This document shows positions 1-9,242 of a stretch of 64,000 nt of DNA, in pieces. The translations under genes were made by a program, and so were the position numbers. Under the pieces are notes generated by a model that was given only the letters and a program-made list of their open reading frames with translations, had not been told where the DNA came from and did not search any database. The stretch is from Hydrogenophaga intermedia (lineage in GTDB: Bacteria > Pseudomonadota > Gammaproteobacteria > Burkholderiales > Burkholderiaceae_C): positions 124,001 through 188,000 of the forward strand of contig NZ_CCAE010000002.1 of NCBI RefSeq assembly GCF_000723405.1, in the 5' to 3' direction. Each line of letters begins with the position of its first letter. Position 1 is the stretch's first letter.

Positions 1-225
1 GGACTCGAGGGCGACACGCTGCGCGAGCCGACCGAGGCGGACGTGATGCGGTCCATCGGGCAGCCGGTGTATCCGGTCTACACGCGCCCCAAGAAGAACT
101 TCCGCCTCAAGCAGAAGGCGGTGCCGCAGTGGTTCAAGGCGCGCACGGGTGTGCGCACCCGCACCCAGTCGGGGGCCGCGCGCGTGGCCCGATTCCGCCC
201 GCGCCCGTCCAACCCGTCTCGCTGA
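1..225 (+). CDS. tatB: Sec-independent translocase subunit TatB, C-terminal part (5' end outside window)
   Basis: Only the last 74 codons are in the window. The reading frame runs from base 1 to a TGA at 223-225. The tail is basic and low in complexity ([16 protein letters not shown] followed by an Arg-rich end), which is the usual cytoplasmic C-terminus of TatB in Burkholderiales. The membrane helix and amphipathic helix would lie upstream. TatB with TatC forms the receptor for twin-arginine signal peptides. The stop overlaps the tatC ATG by one base (TGATG), so the two are translationally coupled. The identification leans on the tatC neighbour as well as the tail sequence. Confidence 0.8.
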   Translation, partial: GLEGDTLREPTEADVMRSIGQPVYPVYTRPKKNFRLKQKAVPQWFKARTGVRTRTQSGAARVARFRPRPSNPSR

Positions 226-1022
226 TGTCCAACAAGCCCGACTCCGACGACGAGCTCGCCGGTACCGAACAGCCCTTCGTGCAGCACCTGATGGAGCTGC
301 GCGACCGCCTGCTCTACAGCGTGATCGGCCTGGCGGTGTGCATGGCCATCCTGGCCTTCTGGCCCGGCCCCAGTGGCCTGATCGACCTGATCGCCATCCC
401 CATTCGCGCCCACATGCCGCCCGACGCGCGGCTGATCGCCGTGGGCGTGTTCTCGCCCTTCTTCGTGCCGCTGAAGGTCTTGGCCATGGCCGCGGTGCTG
501 CTGTCGCTGCCGTGGTGGATGTACCAGCTGTGGTCGTTCATCGCGCCGGGGCTCTACAGCCACGAGAAGCGCTTCGCCGTGCCGCTCATCTTCCTCGGCA
601 GCCTGCTGGCCTATGCGGGCATTGCGTTCGTGCAGTTCTTCGTGCTCGACAAGATGTTCGGCTTCATCCAGAAGTTCACGCCCGCCAGCGTGGCCGCCAC
701 GCCCGACATAGCGTCCTATGTGGAGGCCATCCTGGGCCTGTACCTGGCCTTCGGCCTGGCCTTCCAGGTGCCCATCGTGGTCGTGCTGCTGGTCAAGATG
801 GGCATGGTGTCGGTGCAGAAGCTCAAGGATTTCCGTGGCTACTTCATCGTCATCTCGTTCATCATCGCGGCCGTCATTACGCCGCCCGACGTGATCTCGC
901 AGCTGGCGCTGGCGGTGCCGATGTGCGTGCTCTACGAGGCCGGTATCTGGGGTGCCCAGGTCTTCATCAAGCGCACGCGGTCCGAGGACGAAGAGGGCGA
1001 AGGCGAAAAGACCGCCTCCTGA
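225..1022 (+). CDS. tatC: Sec-independent protein translocase TatC
   Basis: A 265-residue inner membrane protein with six predicted transmembrane segments. The N-terminal cytosolic region carries the family motif around FVQHLMELRDRLLYS, and FSPFFVPLK and the PWWMYQLWSFIAPGLY region are typical TatC. The C-terminal tail is short and acidic (RSEDEEGEGEK). TatC recognises twin-arginine signal peptides and exports folded proteins with TatA/TatB. I chose the ATG at 225 rather than an in-frame start at 129, because the [10 protein letters not shown] start overlaps the tatB stop and the extra upstream residues are tatB sequence read in another frame. The next gene is convergent. Confidence 0.97.
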   Translation: MSNKPDSDDELAGTEQPFVQHLMELRDRLLYSVIGLAVCMAILAFWPGPSGLIDLIAIPIRAHMPPDARLIAVGVFSPFFVPLKVLAMAAVLLSLPWWMYQLWSFIAPGLYSHEKRFAVPLIFLGSLLAYAGIAFVQFFVLDKMFGFIQKFTPASVAATPDIASYVEAILGLYLAFGLAFQVPIVVVLLVKMGMVSVQKLKDFRGYFIVISFIIAAVITPPDVISQLALAVPMCVLYEAGIWGAQVFIKRTRSEDEEGEGEKTAS

Positions 1023-1045
1023 ACCTGCCCGCCGGGGGGGCAAGT

Positions 1046-1049
<4 letters not shown>
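1019..1049. terminator. Inverted repeat between convergent tatC and the DegS-like gene
   Basis: Two 12-base arms, 1019-1030 (CTGAACCTGCCC) and 1038-1049 (GGGCAAGTTCAG), pair with one mismatch around a 7-base loop. The arms contain the stop codons of both convergent genes (TGA at 1020-1022 and, on the other strand, TGA at 1046-1048). No T-run follows on either strand, so it is not a classical intrinsic terminator. It may still end or stabilise both transcripts. Confidence 0.45.
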
Positions 1050-2200
<1,151 letters not shown>

Positions 2201-2290
2201 GAGAGATCGGCGAAGGAAAGAGTGGAATTGTCCCGCATTCGGCTGGTGCAGATGTGGCTGTCAGAATGCCGTTTTCAAGCCACCACCCCC

Positions 2291-3046
2291 ATGAGCACAA
2301 GCCGAAACACGCTGGTTCACGCCTTCGACACCCTGCTGCAACCCGCTCAGTTCAAGGACTACGGGCCCAACGGGCTGCAGGTGGAGGGCCGCCAGGAGAT
2401 CCGCCGGCTGATCAGCGGCGTGACGGCCAGTCTGGCGCTGATCGAGGCTGCGATCGAGGCGAAAGCGGACACCATCTTCGTGCACCACGGCTTGTTCTGG
2501 CGCGGCCAGGACGGGCGGGTGACGGGCTGGATGAAGCAGCGCTTGTCGCGGCTGCTGGCGCACGACATCAACCTGATCGCCTACCACCTGCCGCTGGACG
2601 CACACCCCACGCTGGGGAACAACGCCCAGCTCGCCAAGGTGCTGGGCATCGCGCTCGAAGAGGGTGCACGCTTCGGGGAGCAGGCGCTCGGCTTCGTGGG
2701 CCAGCGCCCGGCTGAGCCCGCCGAGACCCTGGCGACCCACGTGGAGCGGGCGCTGGGTCGTCCGGTCACGCTGGTGAACCCACCGGGTCGTGTGGTGCGG
2801 CGCATCGGCCTGTGCACGGGGGGGGCGCAGGGCTACTTCGAGGCCGCCATCGCGGCCGGCGTCGACGCCTTCATCACGGGCGAGATTTCCGAGCCCCAGG
2901 CGCACTATGCGCGCGAGTGCGGCGTGGCCTACCTGGCCTGCGGCCACCACGCCAGCGAACGCTACGGTGCGCCAGCCGTTGCTGCCCACGTGGCGTCAGC
3001 GCTCGGCGTCGAGCACCGCTTCATCGACATTCCCAACCCCGCGTGA
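2291..3046 (+). CDS. Nif3-like dinuclear metal center protein (YbgI/GTP cyclohydrolase I type 2 family)
   Basis: A 251-residue protein of the NIF3/YbgI family, which forms a toroidal hexamer with two metal ions per subunit. Family metal-site motifs are visible: FVHHGLFW, YHLPLDAH, ITGEISE and ACGHHASER. The molecular function of the family is unsettled. I chose the ATG at 2291 (MSTSRNTLVHAFD); the frame stays open far upstream, but that region is antisense to the DegS-like gene. It is divergent from that gene with 90 bases between them, and its stop overlaps the pdxA ATG by one base (TGATG), so the two are coupled. Confidence 0.85.
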   Translation: MSTSRNTLVHAFDTLLQPAQFKDYGPNGLQVEGRQEIRRLISGVTASLALIEAAIEAKADTIFVHHGLFWRGQDGRVTGWMKQRLSRLLAHDINLIAYHLPLDAHPTLGNNAQLAKVLGIALEEGARFGEQALGFVGQRPAEPAETLATHVERALGRPVTLVNPPGRVVRRIGLCTGGAQGYFEAAIAAGVDAFITGEISEPQAHYARECGVAYLACGHHASERYGAPAVAAHVASALGVEHRFIDIPNPA

Positions 3047-4077
3047 TGGCAAGTCGACCGGTCCTGATCAGCATGGGCGATCCCGCGGGGATCGGCCCCG
3101 AGATCGTGATGCGCGCTCTGCGCGAGCGGCCCGCGTTGCGGCGCGAGGTGGTGGTGGTGGGCGACATGGCCACGCTGCGGCGCGCGGCGCGCCTGGGTGG
3201 CGTGGCGCCCGATTCGGCCGAGGGTGGCCTCGTGCTAGCCGGGCTGGACGAACCGGCGCAATGGGCTGGCCTGCCGCGCGGCGCTGTGGGGGTGCTGCAG
3301 GCCGGCGAGGCGCTGGCGCCGCCGCCGTGGGGGCAGGTGAGCGCCGTGGCCGGCCACGCCGCCGCCGCCGCCATCCGGCTCGGAGCGCAGCTGGCGCTGG
3401 ACGGCCGCGCGCGCGCCTTGGTCACGGCGCCCATCCACAAGGAGGCGCTCGCCGCGGCCGGCGAGCCCTATCCGGGTCACACCGAGTTGCTGCAGGCCCT
3501 CGCGGCCCAACACCGAGGTGTGCCGGTGGAGGCCTTGCCCGTGCGCATGATGCTCAGCGCACCGGGCCTGGCCACGGTGTTGGTGAGCATCCACGTGCCG
3601 CTGCGCGAGGCCCTGGCCGCGGTGACCACCGAGGGTGTACTTGAGACGGTCCGCATCGCCGATACCCACTTCCGCCGCACCGGGCTGGCTCGGCCGCGCA
3701 TTGCCGTGGCGGGGCTCAACCCGCACGCGGGGGAGGGCGGTCTGTTCGGGTGCGAGGAGATCGAGGTGATCGGGCCCGCCGTGCGGGCCGCGCGCGATCT
3801 GGGCATCGAGGCCAGCGGACCTCACCCGCCCGACACGGTGTTCATGCGGGCGCGCCAGGGCGCGTTCGACGTGGTCGTGGCCATGTACCACGACCAGGGG
3901 CTCATCCCCGTGAAGCTGCTGGGCCTGGAGCATGGCGTGAACACCACGCTGGGCCTGCCCTTCGTGCGCACCAGCCCCGACCACGGCACCGCATTCGACA
4001 TCGCGGGCACCGGCCGCGCCAGTGCGGACAGCCTGCTGGCGGCCATCGACGCCGCGATGGCCGCCAGTCCGGCTTGA
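3046..4077 (+). CDS. pdxA: 4-hydroxythreonine-4-phosphate dehydrogenase PdxA
   Basis: A 343-residue NAD-dependent enzyme of pyridoxal 5'-phosphate synthesis (DXP-dependent route). It oxidises 4-phosphohydroxy-L-threonine, which decarboxylates before PdxJ condenses the product with DXP. It starts ISMGDPAGIGPEI, the hallmark of the family, and carries the substrate and zinc motifs PGHTELL, SIHVPL and MYHDQGLIPVK. The ATG at 3046 overlaps the Nif3-like stop and gives the expected length. It ends 7 bases before the convergent mscL. A ksgA gene, the usual PdxA partner in enterobacteria, is not here. Confidence 0.95.
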   Translation: MASRPVLISMGDPAGIGPEIVMRALRERPALRREVVVVGDMATLRRAARLGGVAPDSAEGGLVLAGLDEPAQWAGLPRGAVGVLQAGEALAPPPWGQVSAVAGHAAAAAIRLGAQLALDGRARALVTAPIHKEALAAAGEPYPGHTELLQALAAQHRGVPVEALPVRMMLSAPGLATVLVSIHVPLREALAAVTTEGVLETVRIADTHFRRTGLARPRIAVAGLNPHAGEGGLFGCEEIEVIGPAVRAARDLGIEASGPHPPDTVFMRARQGAFDVVVAMYHDQGLIPVKLLGLEHGVNTTLGLPFVRTSPDHGTAFDIAGTGRASADSLLAAIDAAMAASPA

Positions 4078-4084
4078 GCGGAGC

Positions 4085-4507
4085 CTACTTCTTCAGGCTG
4101 TCCCGGATCTCGCGCAGCAGCACGATGTCTTCCGGCGCGGCTGCAGGAGGCGGAGGTGGCGTTTCGCGCTTGAGGCGGTTGATTTGCTTGACCATCAGGA
4201 AAATGATGAAGGCCAGGATGGCGAAGTTGATCGCCACGGTGATGAAGTTGCCGTAGGCCAGCACCGGCACGCCGGCCTGCTTCATGGCCGCCAGGGTGCG
4301 GGCGGTGCCCTCGGGCGCCGAGCCCAGCACCACGAACAGATTGCTGAAATCAAGCTTGCCGAACACCAGGCCCACCACCGGCATGATCACGTCGTCCACC
4401 AGCGAGCCGACGATCTTGCCGAACGCGCCGCCGATGATCACGCCGACGGCCAGGTCGATGACGTTGCCCTTGACGGCGAATTCCTTGAACTCCTGCATCA
4501 TGCCCAT
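4085..4507 (-). CDS. mscL: Large-conductance mechanosensitive channel MscL
   Basis: A 140-residue inner membrane protein with two membrane helices. The first (about 15-42) holds the pore-lining family pattern [23 protein letters not shown] (quoted loosely; the start is FKEFAVKGN), and the second is about 72-97. The proline-rich linker and charged C-terminal helix ([11 protein letters not shown]) form the cytoplasmic bundle. The channel opens under membrane tension and releases solutes on osmotic downshock. Two other in-frame ATGs occur; I chose 4507 (MGMMQEF) because a GGAGG lies 6 bases before it, whereas the ATG at 4513 directly abuts that GGAGG. It is divergent from petA. Confidence 0.94.
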   Translation of the reverse strand: MGMMQEFKEFAVKGNVIDLAVGVIIGGAFGKIVGSLVDDVIMPVVGLVFGKLDFSNLFVVLGSAPEGTARTLAAMKQAGVPVLAYGNFITVAINFAILAFIIFLMVKQINRLKRETPPPPPAAAPEDIVLLREIRDSLKK

Positions 4508-4597
4508 GCGCATCCTCCAGAGGGTATTGGTCGGGCGGGCATTGTCACACGCGAAACCGGCGTGCGCGCCCACGGCAGAGCAGGCGCAAAACGCGAT

Positions 4598-4625
4598 CTG
4601 ACCCCTTGACACGGTCCAGTACAAT
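4598..4625 (+). promoter_or_regulatory. Possible sigma-70 promoter of petABC
   Basis: CTGACC at 4598-4603 and TACAAT at 4620-4625 are separated by 16 bases and lie 45 bases before the petA start. The -10 is good and the -35 matches four of six positions. A TTGACA inside the spacer is too close (8 bases) to act as the -35 for this -10. Confidence 0.4.
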
Positions 4626-4669
4626 GCCGGGTTGTCCCTGATTCCTCCCGCAAGACGAGAAAGTCCCCC

Positions 4670-5287
4670 ATGAGTGAAGCTCCCGCCAACCAAGGCAAGG
4701 CCGCTGTGGACAACAGTCGCCGGACCTGGCTGATCACCTCCTGCGCCATGGGTGGCGTGGGTGCCGCGGCAGTCGCCGTGCCCTTCGTGAGTTCCTTTCA
4801 GCCCTCCGAGCGCGCCAAGGCCGCTGGCGCTGCGGTCGAGGTGGACGTCTCGACCATCGCCCCGGGCGAAAAGCGCGTCGTGGAGTGGCGCGGCAAGCCG
4901 GTGTGGGTGATGCGCCGCACCGAGGCGCAACTGGCCACGTTGGAAAAGGACGAGGCACAGCTCGCCGACCCGAATTCCGAGCGTACGGCGTTCCCCACCC
5001 CCGAGTACGCGAAGAACCGCACCCGCTCGATCAAGCCCGAGATTCTCGTGGCCATCGGCATCTGCACCCACCTGGGCTGTTCGCCTGGCGACAAATTCGC
5101 GCCCGGCCCGCAGCCCTCGCTGCCGGACGACTGGCAGGGCGGCTTCCTCTGCGCCTGCCACGGTTCCACCTTCGATTTGGCCGGCCGCGTGTTCCAGAAC
5201 AAGCCCGCGCCCGACAACCTCGAGATCCCGCCGCATTACTACGTTTCCGACAACATGCTGCTGATCGGCGAGGACAAGCCGGCCTGA
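4670..5287 (+). CDS. petA: Ubiquinol-cytochrome c reductase Rieske iron-sulfur subunit
   Basis: A 205-residue Rieske protein of the cytochrome bc1 complex; it takes the first electron from ubiquinol at the Qo site and passes it to cytochrome c1. The 2Fe-2S boxes are CTHLGC (Cys132, His134 as ligands, Cys137 disulfide) and CACHGS (Cys161, His164 as ligands, Cys163 disulfide). The N-terminus has SRRTWLITS followed by a hydrophobic stretch, a twin-arginine signal that stays as the membrane anchor. That makes it a likely substrate of the Tat system encoded at the start of the window. It is first in petA-petB-petC. Confidence 0.97.
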   Translation: MSEAPANQGKAAVDNSRRTWLITSCAMGGVGAAAVAVPFVSSFQPSERAKAAGAAVEVDVSTIAPGEKRVVEWRGKPVWVMRRTEAQLATLEKDEAQLADPNSERTAFPTPEYAKNRTRSIKPEILVAIGICTHLGCSPGDKFAPGPQPSLPDDWQGGFLCACHGSTFDLAGRVFQNKPAPDNLEIPPHYYVSDNMLLIGEDKPA

Positions 5288-5337
5288 GGCCGCGCCATCG
5301 AGCCTGAACACCCACAGAACATCGAGGCACGCACGCC

Positions 5338-6738
5338 ATGGCCGAATTCAAAGAAATCTCCCCCGACGCCCCGCTGAGCCAGAAAGCGCTGAACTGGGTC
5401 GACAACCGCTTCCCGCTGTCAAAGCTCTACAACGAGCACCTGGCCGAGTACTACGCGCCGAAGAACTTCAACTTCTGGTACTTCTTCGGTTCGCTCGCCC
5501 TCCTGGTGCTGGTCATCCAGATCGTCACCGGCATCTTCCTGGTGATGCACTACAAGCCCGATGCGAACGTGGCCTTCGCCTCGGTCGAGTACATCATGCG
5601 CGACGTGCCCTGGGGCTGGCTGATCCGTTACATGCACTCCACCGGAGCCTCGGCCTTCTTCGTCGTGGTGTACATGCACATGTTCCGCGGTCTGCTCTAC
5701 GGCAGCTACCGCAAGCCGCGCGAACTGGTCTGGGTGTTCGGCTGCGCGATTTTCCTGTGCCTGATGGCAGAGGCCTTCATGGGCTACCTGCTGCCCTGGG
5801 GCCAGATGTCCTACTGGGGCGCCCAGGTGATCGTGAACCTGTTCTCCGCCATTCCCTACATCGGTCCTGACCTGGCCTTGCTGATCCGCGGCGACTACGT
5901 GGTGGGCGACGCCACGCTCAACCGCTTCTTCAGCTTCCACGTCATCGCCGTGCCGCTGGTGCTGCTGGGTCTGGTGGTGGCGCACATCATCGCGCTTCAC
6001 GAAGTGGGTTCCAACAACCCCGACGGCGTGGAGATCAAGGCCAACAAAGACGCAGCGGGCAAGCCCGTGGACGGCATCCCCTTCCACCCGTACTACACCG
6101 TGCACGACATCCTGGGGGTTGCCGTGTTCCTGATGGTGTTCTCGGCCATCGTGTTCTTCGCGCCCGAGTTTGGCGGCTACTTCCTGGAGTTCAATAACTT
6201 CATCCCGGCCGATCCGTTGACCACCCCGCTGCACATCGCGCCGGTGTGGTACTTCACGCCGTTCTACTCGATGCTGCGCGCCATCACCGCCGAGTTCATG
6301 TATGTGCTGGTGGCCTGCGTGGTGCTGGCTGCTGCGTTCGGCGTGATCAAGGCCCGCCTCAGTGCCGCACTCAAAGGCGTGGTCGTGGTCGTCGCCTTGC
6401 TGGCCGCGGCCGCCATGCTGACCTACGACGCCAAGTTCTGGGGCGTGATCGTCATGGGTGCTGCCGTGATCATCCTGTTCTTCCTGCCCTGGCTCGACCA
6501 CAGCCCGGTCAAGTCGATCCGCTACCGCCCGAGCTGGAACAAGTGGCTCTACACGGTGTTCGTCATCAACTTCTTCGTGCTCGGCTACCTGGGCATCCAG
6601 GCGCCTTCGCCGATCGGCGAGCGCGTGTCGCAGGTGGGTACCCTGTTTTACTTCGGCTTCTTCCTGCTGATGCCTTGGTGGAGCCGCCTCGGTGAGTTCA
6701 AACCGGTCCCCGACCGGGTGACCTTCCAGCCGCACTGA
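5338..6738 (+). CDS. petB: Ubiquinol-cytochrome c reductase cytochrome b subunit
   Basis: A 466-residue multi-helix membrane protein carrying hemes bL and bH and the Qo and Qi quinone sites. Heme-ligand helices are seen around [17 protein letters not shown] and [18 protein letters not shown]. The Qo-site motif, usually PEWY, reads PVWY at residues 302-305. After about residue 340 there are further hydrophobic segments, so it is a full-length fused type (b6 plus subunit IV) with a somewhat long C-terminus. It lies 50 bases after petA and 29 before petC in one operon. Confidence 0.97.
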   Translation: MAEFKEISPDAPLSQKALNWVDNRFPLSKLYNEHLAEYYAPKNFNFWYFFGSLALLVLVIQIVTGIFLVMHYKPDANVAFASVEYIMRDVPWGWLIRYMHSTGASAFFVVVYMHMFRGLLYGSYRKPRELVWVFGCAIFLCLMAEAFMGYLLPWGQMSYWGAQVIVNLFSAIPYIGPDLALLIRGDYVVGDATLNRFFSFHVIAVPLVLLGLVVAHIIALHEVGSNNPDGVEIKANKDAAGKPVDGIPFHPYYTVHDILGVAVFLMVFSAIVFFAPEFGGYFLEFNNFIPADPLTTPLHIAPVWYFTPFYSMLRAITAEFMYVLVACVVLAAAFGVIKARLSAALKGVVVVVALLAAAAMLTYDAKFWGVIVMGAAVIILFFLPWLDHSPVKSIRYRPSWNKWLYTVFVINFFVLGYLGIQAPSPIGERVSQVGTLFYFGFFLLMPWWSRLGEFKPVPDRVTFQPH

Positions 6739-6767
6739 GTCAACGCGACTTCCGGAGAGCGAACGAT

Positions 6768-7523
6768 ATGAAAAAGATTCTTCTGGGCCTCGCGTTGTCC
6801 CTGGGCCTGAGCGGCGGCGCCCTGGCCGCTGGCGGTGGCATCCCGCTGGACCACGCCCCCCAACGCACCAACGACATGGCGGCCCTGCAAAACGGTGCCA
6901 AGCTGTTCGTCAACTACTGCCTGAACTGCCACTCGGCGGCCTTCATGCGCTACAACCGCCTGCGCGATATTGGCCTCAACGACAAGCAGATCGCCGAGAA
7001 CCTGACCTTCGCTACCGACAAGATCGGTGACACCATGAAGGCGGCCATCGATCCCAAGATGGCCAAGGACTGGTTCGGCAAGGTGCCGCCCGACCTGACC
7101 CTGGTGGCGCGCTCGCGCGCCAGTTCGGCTGGCAGCGGCCCCGACTACCTCTACACCCTGTTGCGCACCTATTACCGCGACGATACCAAGCCCACTGGCT
7201 GGAACAACAAGGCCTTCCCCAACATCGGCATGCCGCACCCGTTGTGGGAACTGCAGGGCGAGCGCAAGCCCGTCTACGACAAGGTCATGAGCCATGGCCA
7301 CGAAGTCGAAGTGCTGCGTGGGTGGGAGCAGGTCAAGCCCGGCACCATGACGCAGGCCCAGTACGACCAGAACGTCGGTGACCTGGTGGCCTATCTTCAG
7401 TGGATGGCTGAGCCCGCAGCGAACAACCGCGTGCGCATCGGCGTGTGGGTTCTGCTGTTCCTCACGGCCTTCACCGTGGTGGCCTGGCGCCTCAACGCTG
7501 CGTTCTGGAAAGACGTCAAGTAA
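6768..7523 (+). CDS. petC: Cytochrome c1 of the bc1 complex
   Basis: A 251-residue protein with a Sec signal peptide (MKKILLGLALSLGLSGGALA), one c-type heme site CLNCH at residues 51-55, the methionine-ligand region near NIGMPHPLWE, and a C-terminal membrane anchor (about 223-243) ending in a short basic tail. It accepts electrons from the Rieske protein and gives them to soluble cytochrome c. The start has a GGAGAG ribosome site 9 bases upstream. It is the last gene of petABC; a strong hairpin terminator begins 40 bases after the stop. Confidence 0.96.
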   Translation: MKKILLGLALSLGLSGGALAAGGGIPLDHAPQRTNDMAALQNGAKLFVNYCLNCHSAAFMRYNRLRDIGLNDKQIAENLTFATDKIGDTMKAAIDPKMAKDWFGKVPPDLTLVARSRASSAGSGPDYLYTLLRTYYRDDTKPTGWNNKAFPNIGMPHPLWELQGERKPVYDKVMSHGHEVEVLRGWEQVKPGTMTQAQYDQNVGDLVAYLQWMAEPAANNRVRIGVWVLLFLTAFTVVAWRLNAAFWKDVK

Positions 7524-7563
7524 CTTTGCCGCGGCCAGCGTGATCCGCTGGCCTGCCCGTTCC

Positions 7564-7613
7564 ACAGTGGCTTGCGGTGCCGACGCGGCACAATCGCAAG
7601 CCACTGTTTTCTG
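7564..7613 (+). terminator. Strong intrinsic terminator after petC, within the sspA leader
   Basis: Arms 7564-7576 (ACAGTGGCTTGCG) and 7595-7607 (CGCAAGCCACTGT) pair perfectly over 13 bases. Inside them GTGCCG/CGGCAC (7577-7582 with 7586-7591) forms a second 6-base stem. The run TTTTCTGTTT follows at once. The sspA ribosome site (AGGAGA, 7618-7623) begins only about 10 bases after the hairpin, so any transcript reaching sspA from upstream must read through it. Confidence 0.85.
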
Positions 7614-7631
7614 TTTCAGGAGACGCCAACC

Positions 7632-8243
7632 ATGATGGTTCTGTACTCGGGCACCACCTGCCCCTATTCGCACCGCTGCCGCTTCGTGCTGTTCGAAAAG
7701 GGCATGGATTTCGAAATCCGCGACGTCGACTTGTACAACAAGCCCGAAGACATCGCTGTGATGAACCCGTACGGCCAAGTGCCGATCCTCGTCGAGCGCG
7801 ACCTGATTCTGTACGAGTCGAACATCATCAACGAGTACATCGACGAGCGCTTCCCGCACCCGCAGCTCATGCCAGGTGACCCTGTGGATCGCGCCCGCGT
7901 GCGCCTGTTCCTGCTCAACTTCGAGAAGGAACTGTTCACGCACGTGTCGGTGCTGGAATCGCGCAGCAGCAAGGGCAACGACAAGGCGCTGGAGAAGGCC
8001 CGCTCGCACATTCGCGACCGCCTCACGCAGCTTGCGCCCGTGTTCATGAAGAACAAGTTCATGCTGGGCGACAACTTCTCCATGCTCGACGTGGCGATCG
8101 CGCCGCTGCTGTGGCGCCTGGACTTCTACGGCATCGAGCTCAGCAAGAACGCCGCGCCGCTGCTGAAATACGCGGAGCGCATCTTCTCGCGCCCGGCCTA
8201 CATCGAGGCGCTGACCCCATCCGAGAAGGTGATGCGCAAGTAA
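7632..8243 (+). CDS. sspA: Stringent starvation protein A (GST-fold transcription regulator)
   Basis: A 203-residue protein with a thioredoxin-like N-terminal half (LYSGTTCPYSHRCRFVLFEKG) and a helical GST C-terminal half. In E. coli SspA binds RNA polymerase and affects stress and acid-tolerance genes; it does not act as a glutathione transferase. I chose the ATG at 7632 with AGGAGA 8 bases upstream; the longer frame from 7572 would begin inside the terminator hairpin. A petABC-sspA-sspB order is common in beta- and gammaproteobacteria. sspB follows after 25 bases. Confidence 0.92.
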   Translation: MMVLYSGTTCPYSHRCRFVLFEKGMDFEIRDVDLYNKPEDIAVMNPYGQVPILVERDLILYESNIINEYIDERFPHPQLMPGDPVDRARVRLFLLNFEKELFTHVSVLESRSSKGNDKALEKARSHIRDRLTQLAPVFMKNKFMLGDNFSMLDVAIAPLLWRLDFYGIELSKNAAPLLKYAERIFSRPAYIEALTPSEKVMRK

Positions 8244-8268
8244 GCCCCGCCGGCGGCGTAGCAGTGCC

Positions 8269-8745
8269 ATGAGCCAGCAGGCAGAACCACCGGTCCCGTC
8301 GACCCGTCCGTACCTGATCCGGGCGCTGTACGAGTGGTGCAGCGAGAACGGGTTTTCGCCCTACATCGCCGTGCACGTCGATGCCTCGGTGCAGGTGCCG
8401 ATGGAGTTCGTGCGCAATGGCGAGATCGTGCTCAATGTGAGCATGGAAGCCACCAAGGACTTGCACCTGGGCAACGAGTACATCTCGTTCAAGGCGCGGT
8501 TCGGCGGGGTGTCGCGCGAGATTGTGGTGCCCATTACCCACGTCATCGCGATCTATGCGCGGGAAAACGGGCAGGGCATGGCCTTTCCGGCACCCGCGCC
8601 CGCGCAGGCTCCTGCGACGGGGGATGCTGCCACGGCGTCTTCGCTGCGTGCCGTGACGCCCGACGACGAGGCTGCCCCGCCGGAGCCCAGTGGCGACGGC
8701 CCCAACCGTCCGGGTGGCCGGCCGCAGCTCAAGCGGGTGAAGTGA
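8269..8745 (+). CDS. sspB: ClpXP adaptor protein SspB
   Basis: A 158-residue protein. The N-terminal 105 residues (RPYLIRALYEWCSENGFSPY and on to VPITHVIAIYARENGQGM) form the SspB substrate-binding fold that grips ssrA-tagged peptides. A flexible Ala/Pro-rich linker follows, and the short tail ending GRPQLKRVK is the usual ClpX-binding module. It delivers tagged, stalled-ribosome products to the ClpXP protease. It lies 25 bases after sspA and is probably co-transcribed with it. Confidence 0.94.
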   Translation: MSQQAEPPVPSTRPYLIRALYEWCSENGFSPYIAVHVDASVQVPMEFVRNGEIVLNVSMEATKDLHLGNEYISFKARFGGVSREIVVPITHVIAIYARENGQGMAFPAPAPAQAPATGDAATASSLRAVTPDDEAAPPEPSGDGPNRPGGRPQLKRVK

Positions 8746-8764
8746 ACCTAGAATCGTGGCCCGG

Positions 8765-8840
<76 letters not shown>

Positions 8841-8862
8841 CCCGCTCTTCCGGCGGGCGCGC

Positions 8863-9177
8863 TCATCGGCCGGGTGTTTGGACTTTGATGCGGATTGCGC
8901 TAACCTGCGCCCCGCTTTCGTGCAGTGCGTCACGCAGCGCGGGTAGAAGTTGTCGTAATTTGGCGGCCGCCGCGCTGCTGCGAACGAGCAGGCACCACTC
9001 GGCATCCTGCAGGGGACCGGCAGTGACCTGCGTGCGCAGGGCGTGAGGAATGCGCTCCCGCACAACATCGAGACAACGCTGCGACATGCGGATCCTGGCC
9101 TGGAGTTCGGCCAGCCCGGGTGCGGCGCCAACAGCCTCCTGAAGGCTGAAGACGGAGGGGGTCTGTCGGGTCGGCAT
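8863..9177 (-). CDS. DciA-like protein (DUF721), putative replicative helicase loader
   Basis: A small basic protein of about 104 residues (FSLQEAVGAAPGLAELQARIR, then a region around RIPHALRTQVTAGPL and a Ser/Ala/Lys helix SSAAAAKLRQLLPAL). This matches the DUF721/DciA family, which loads the DnaB helicase in bacteria lacking DnaC. The start is uncertain: ATGs at 9177 (MPTRQ) and 9186 (MDRMPTRQ) both lack a clear ribosome site, and a TTG at 9231 is possible. The position just before the M23 peptidase and secA, on the opposite strand, is usual in this order. Confidence 0.75.
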   Translation of the reverse strand: MPTRQTPSVFSLQEAVGAAPGLAELQARIRMSQRCLDVVRERIPHALRTQVTAGPLQDAEWCLLVRSSAAAAKLRQLLPALRDALHESGAQVSAIRIKVQTPGR

Positions 9178-9242
9178 GCGGTCCATTCTGACCGAGTCGG
9201 TCGCGCCGCGTCGAGCGGATCGGTCAACCAAGGATTTGAGAC

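Noticed and set aside
129-224. Upstream extension of tatC
   Set aside because: These codons are the tatB tail in another frame; the ATG at 225 matches the family start and the overlap with the tatB stop.
4608-4625. TTGACA close to the TACAAT upstream of petA as a promoter pair
   Set aside because: The gap between the two boxes is only 8 bases; CTGACC at 4598 gives a workable 16-base spacer instead.
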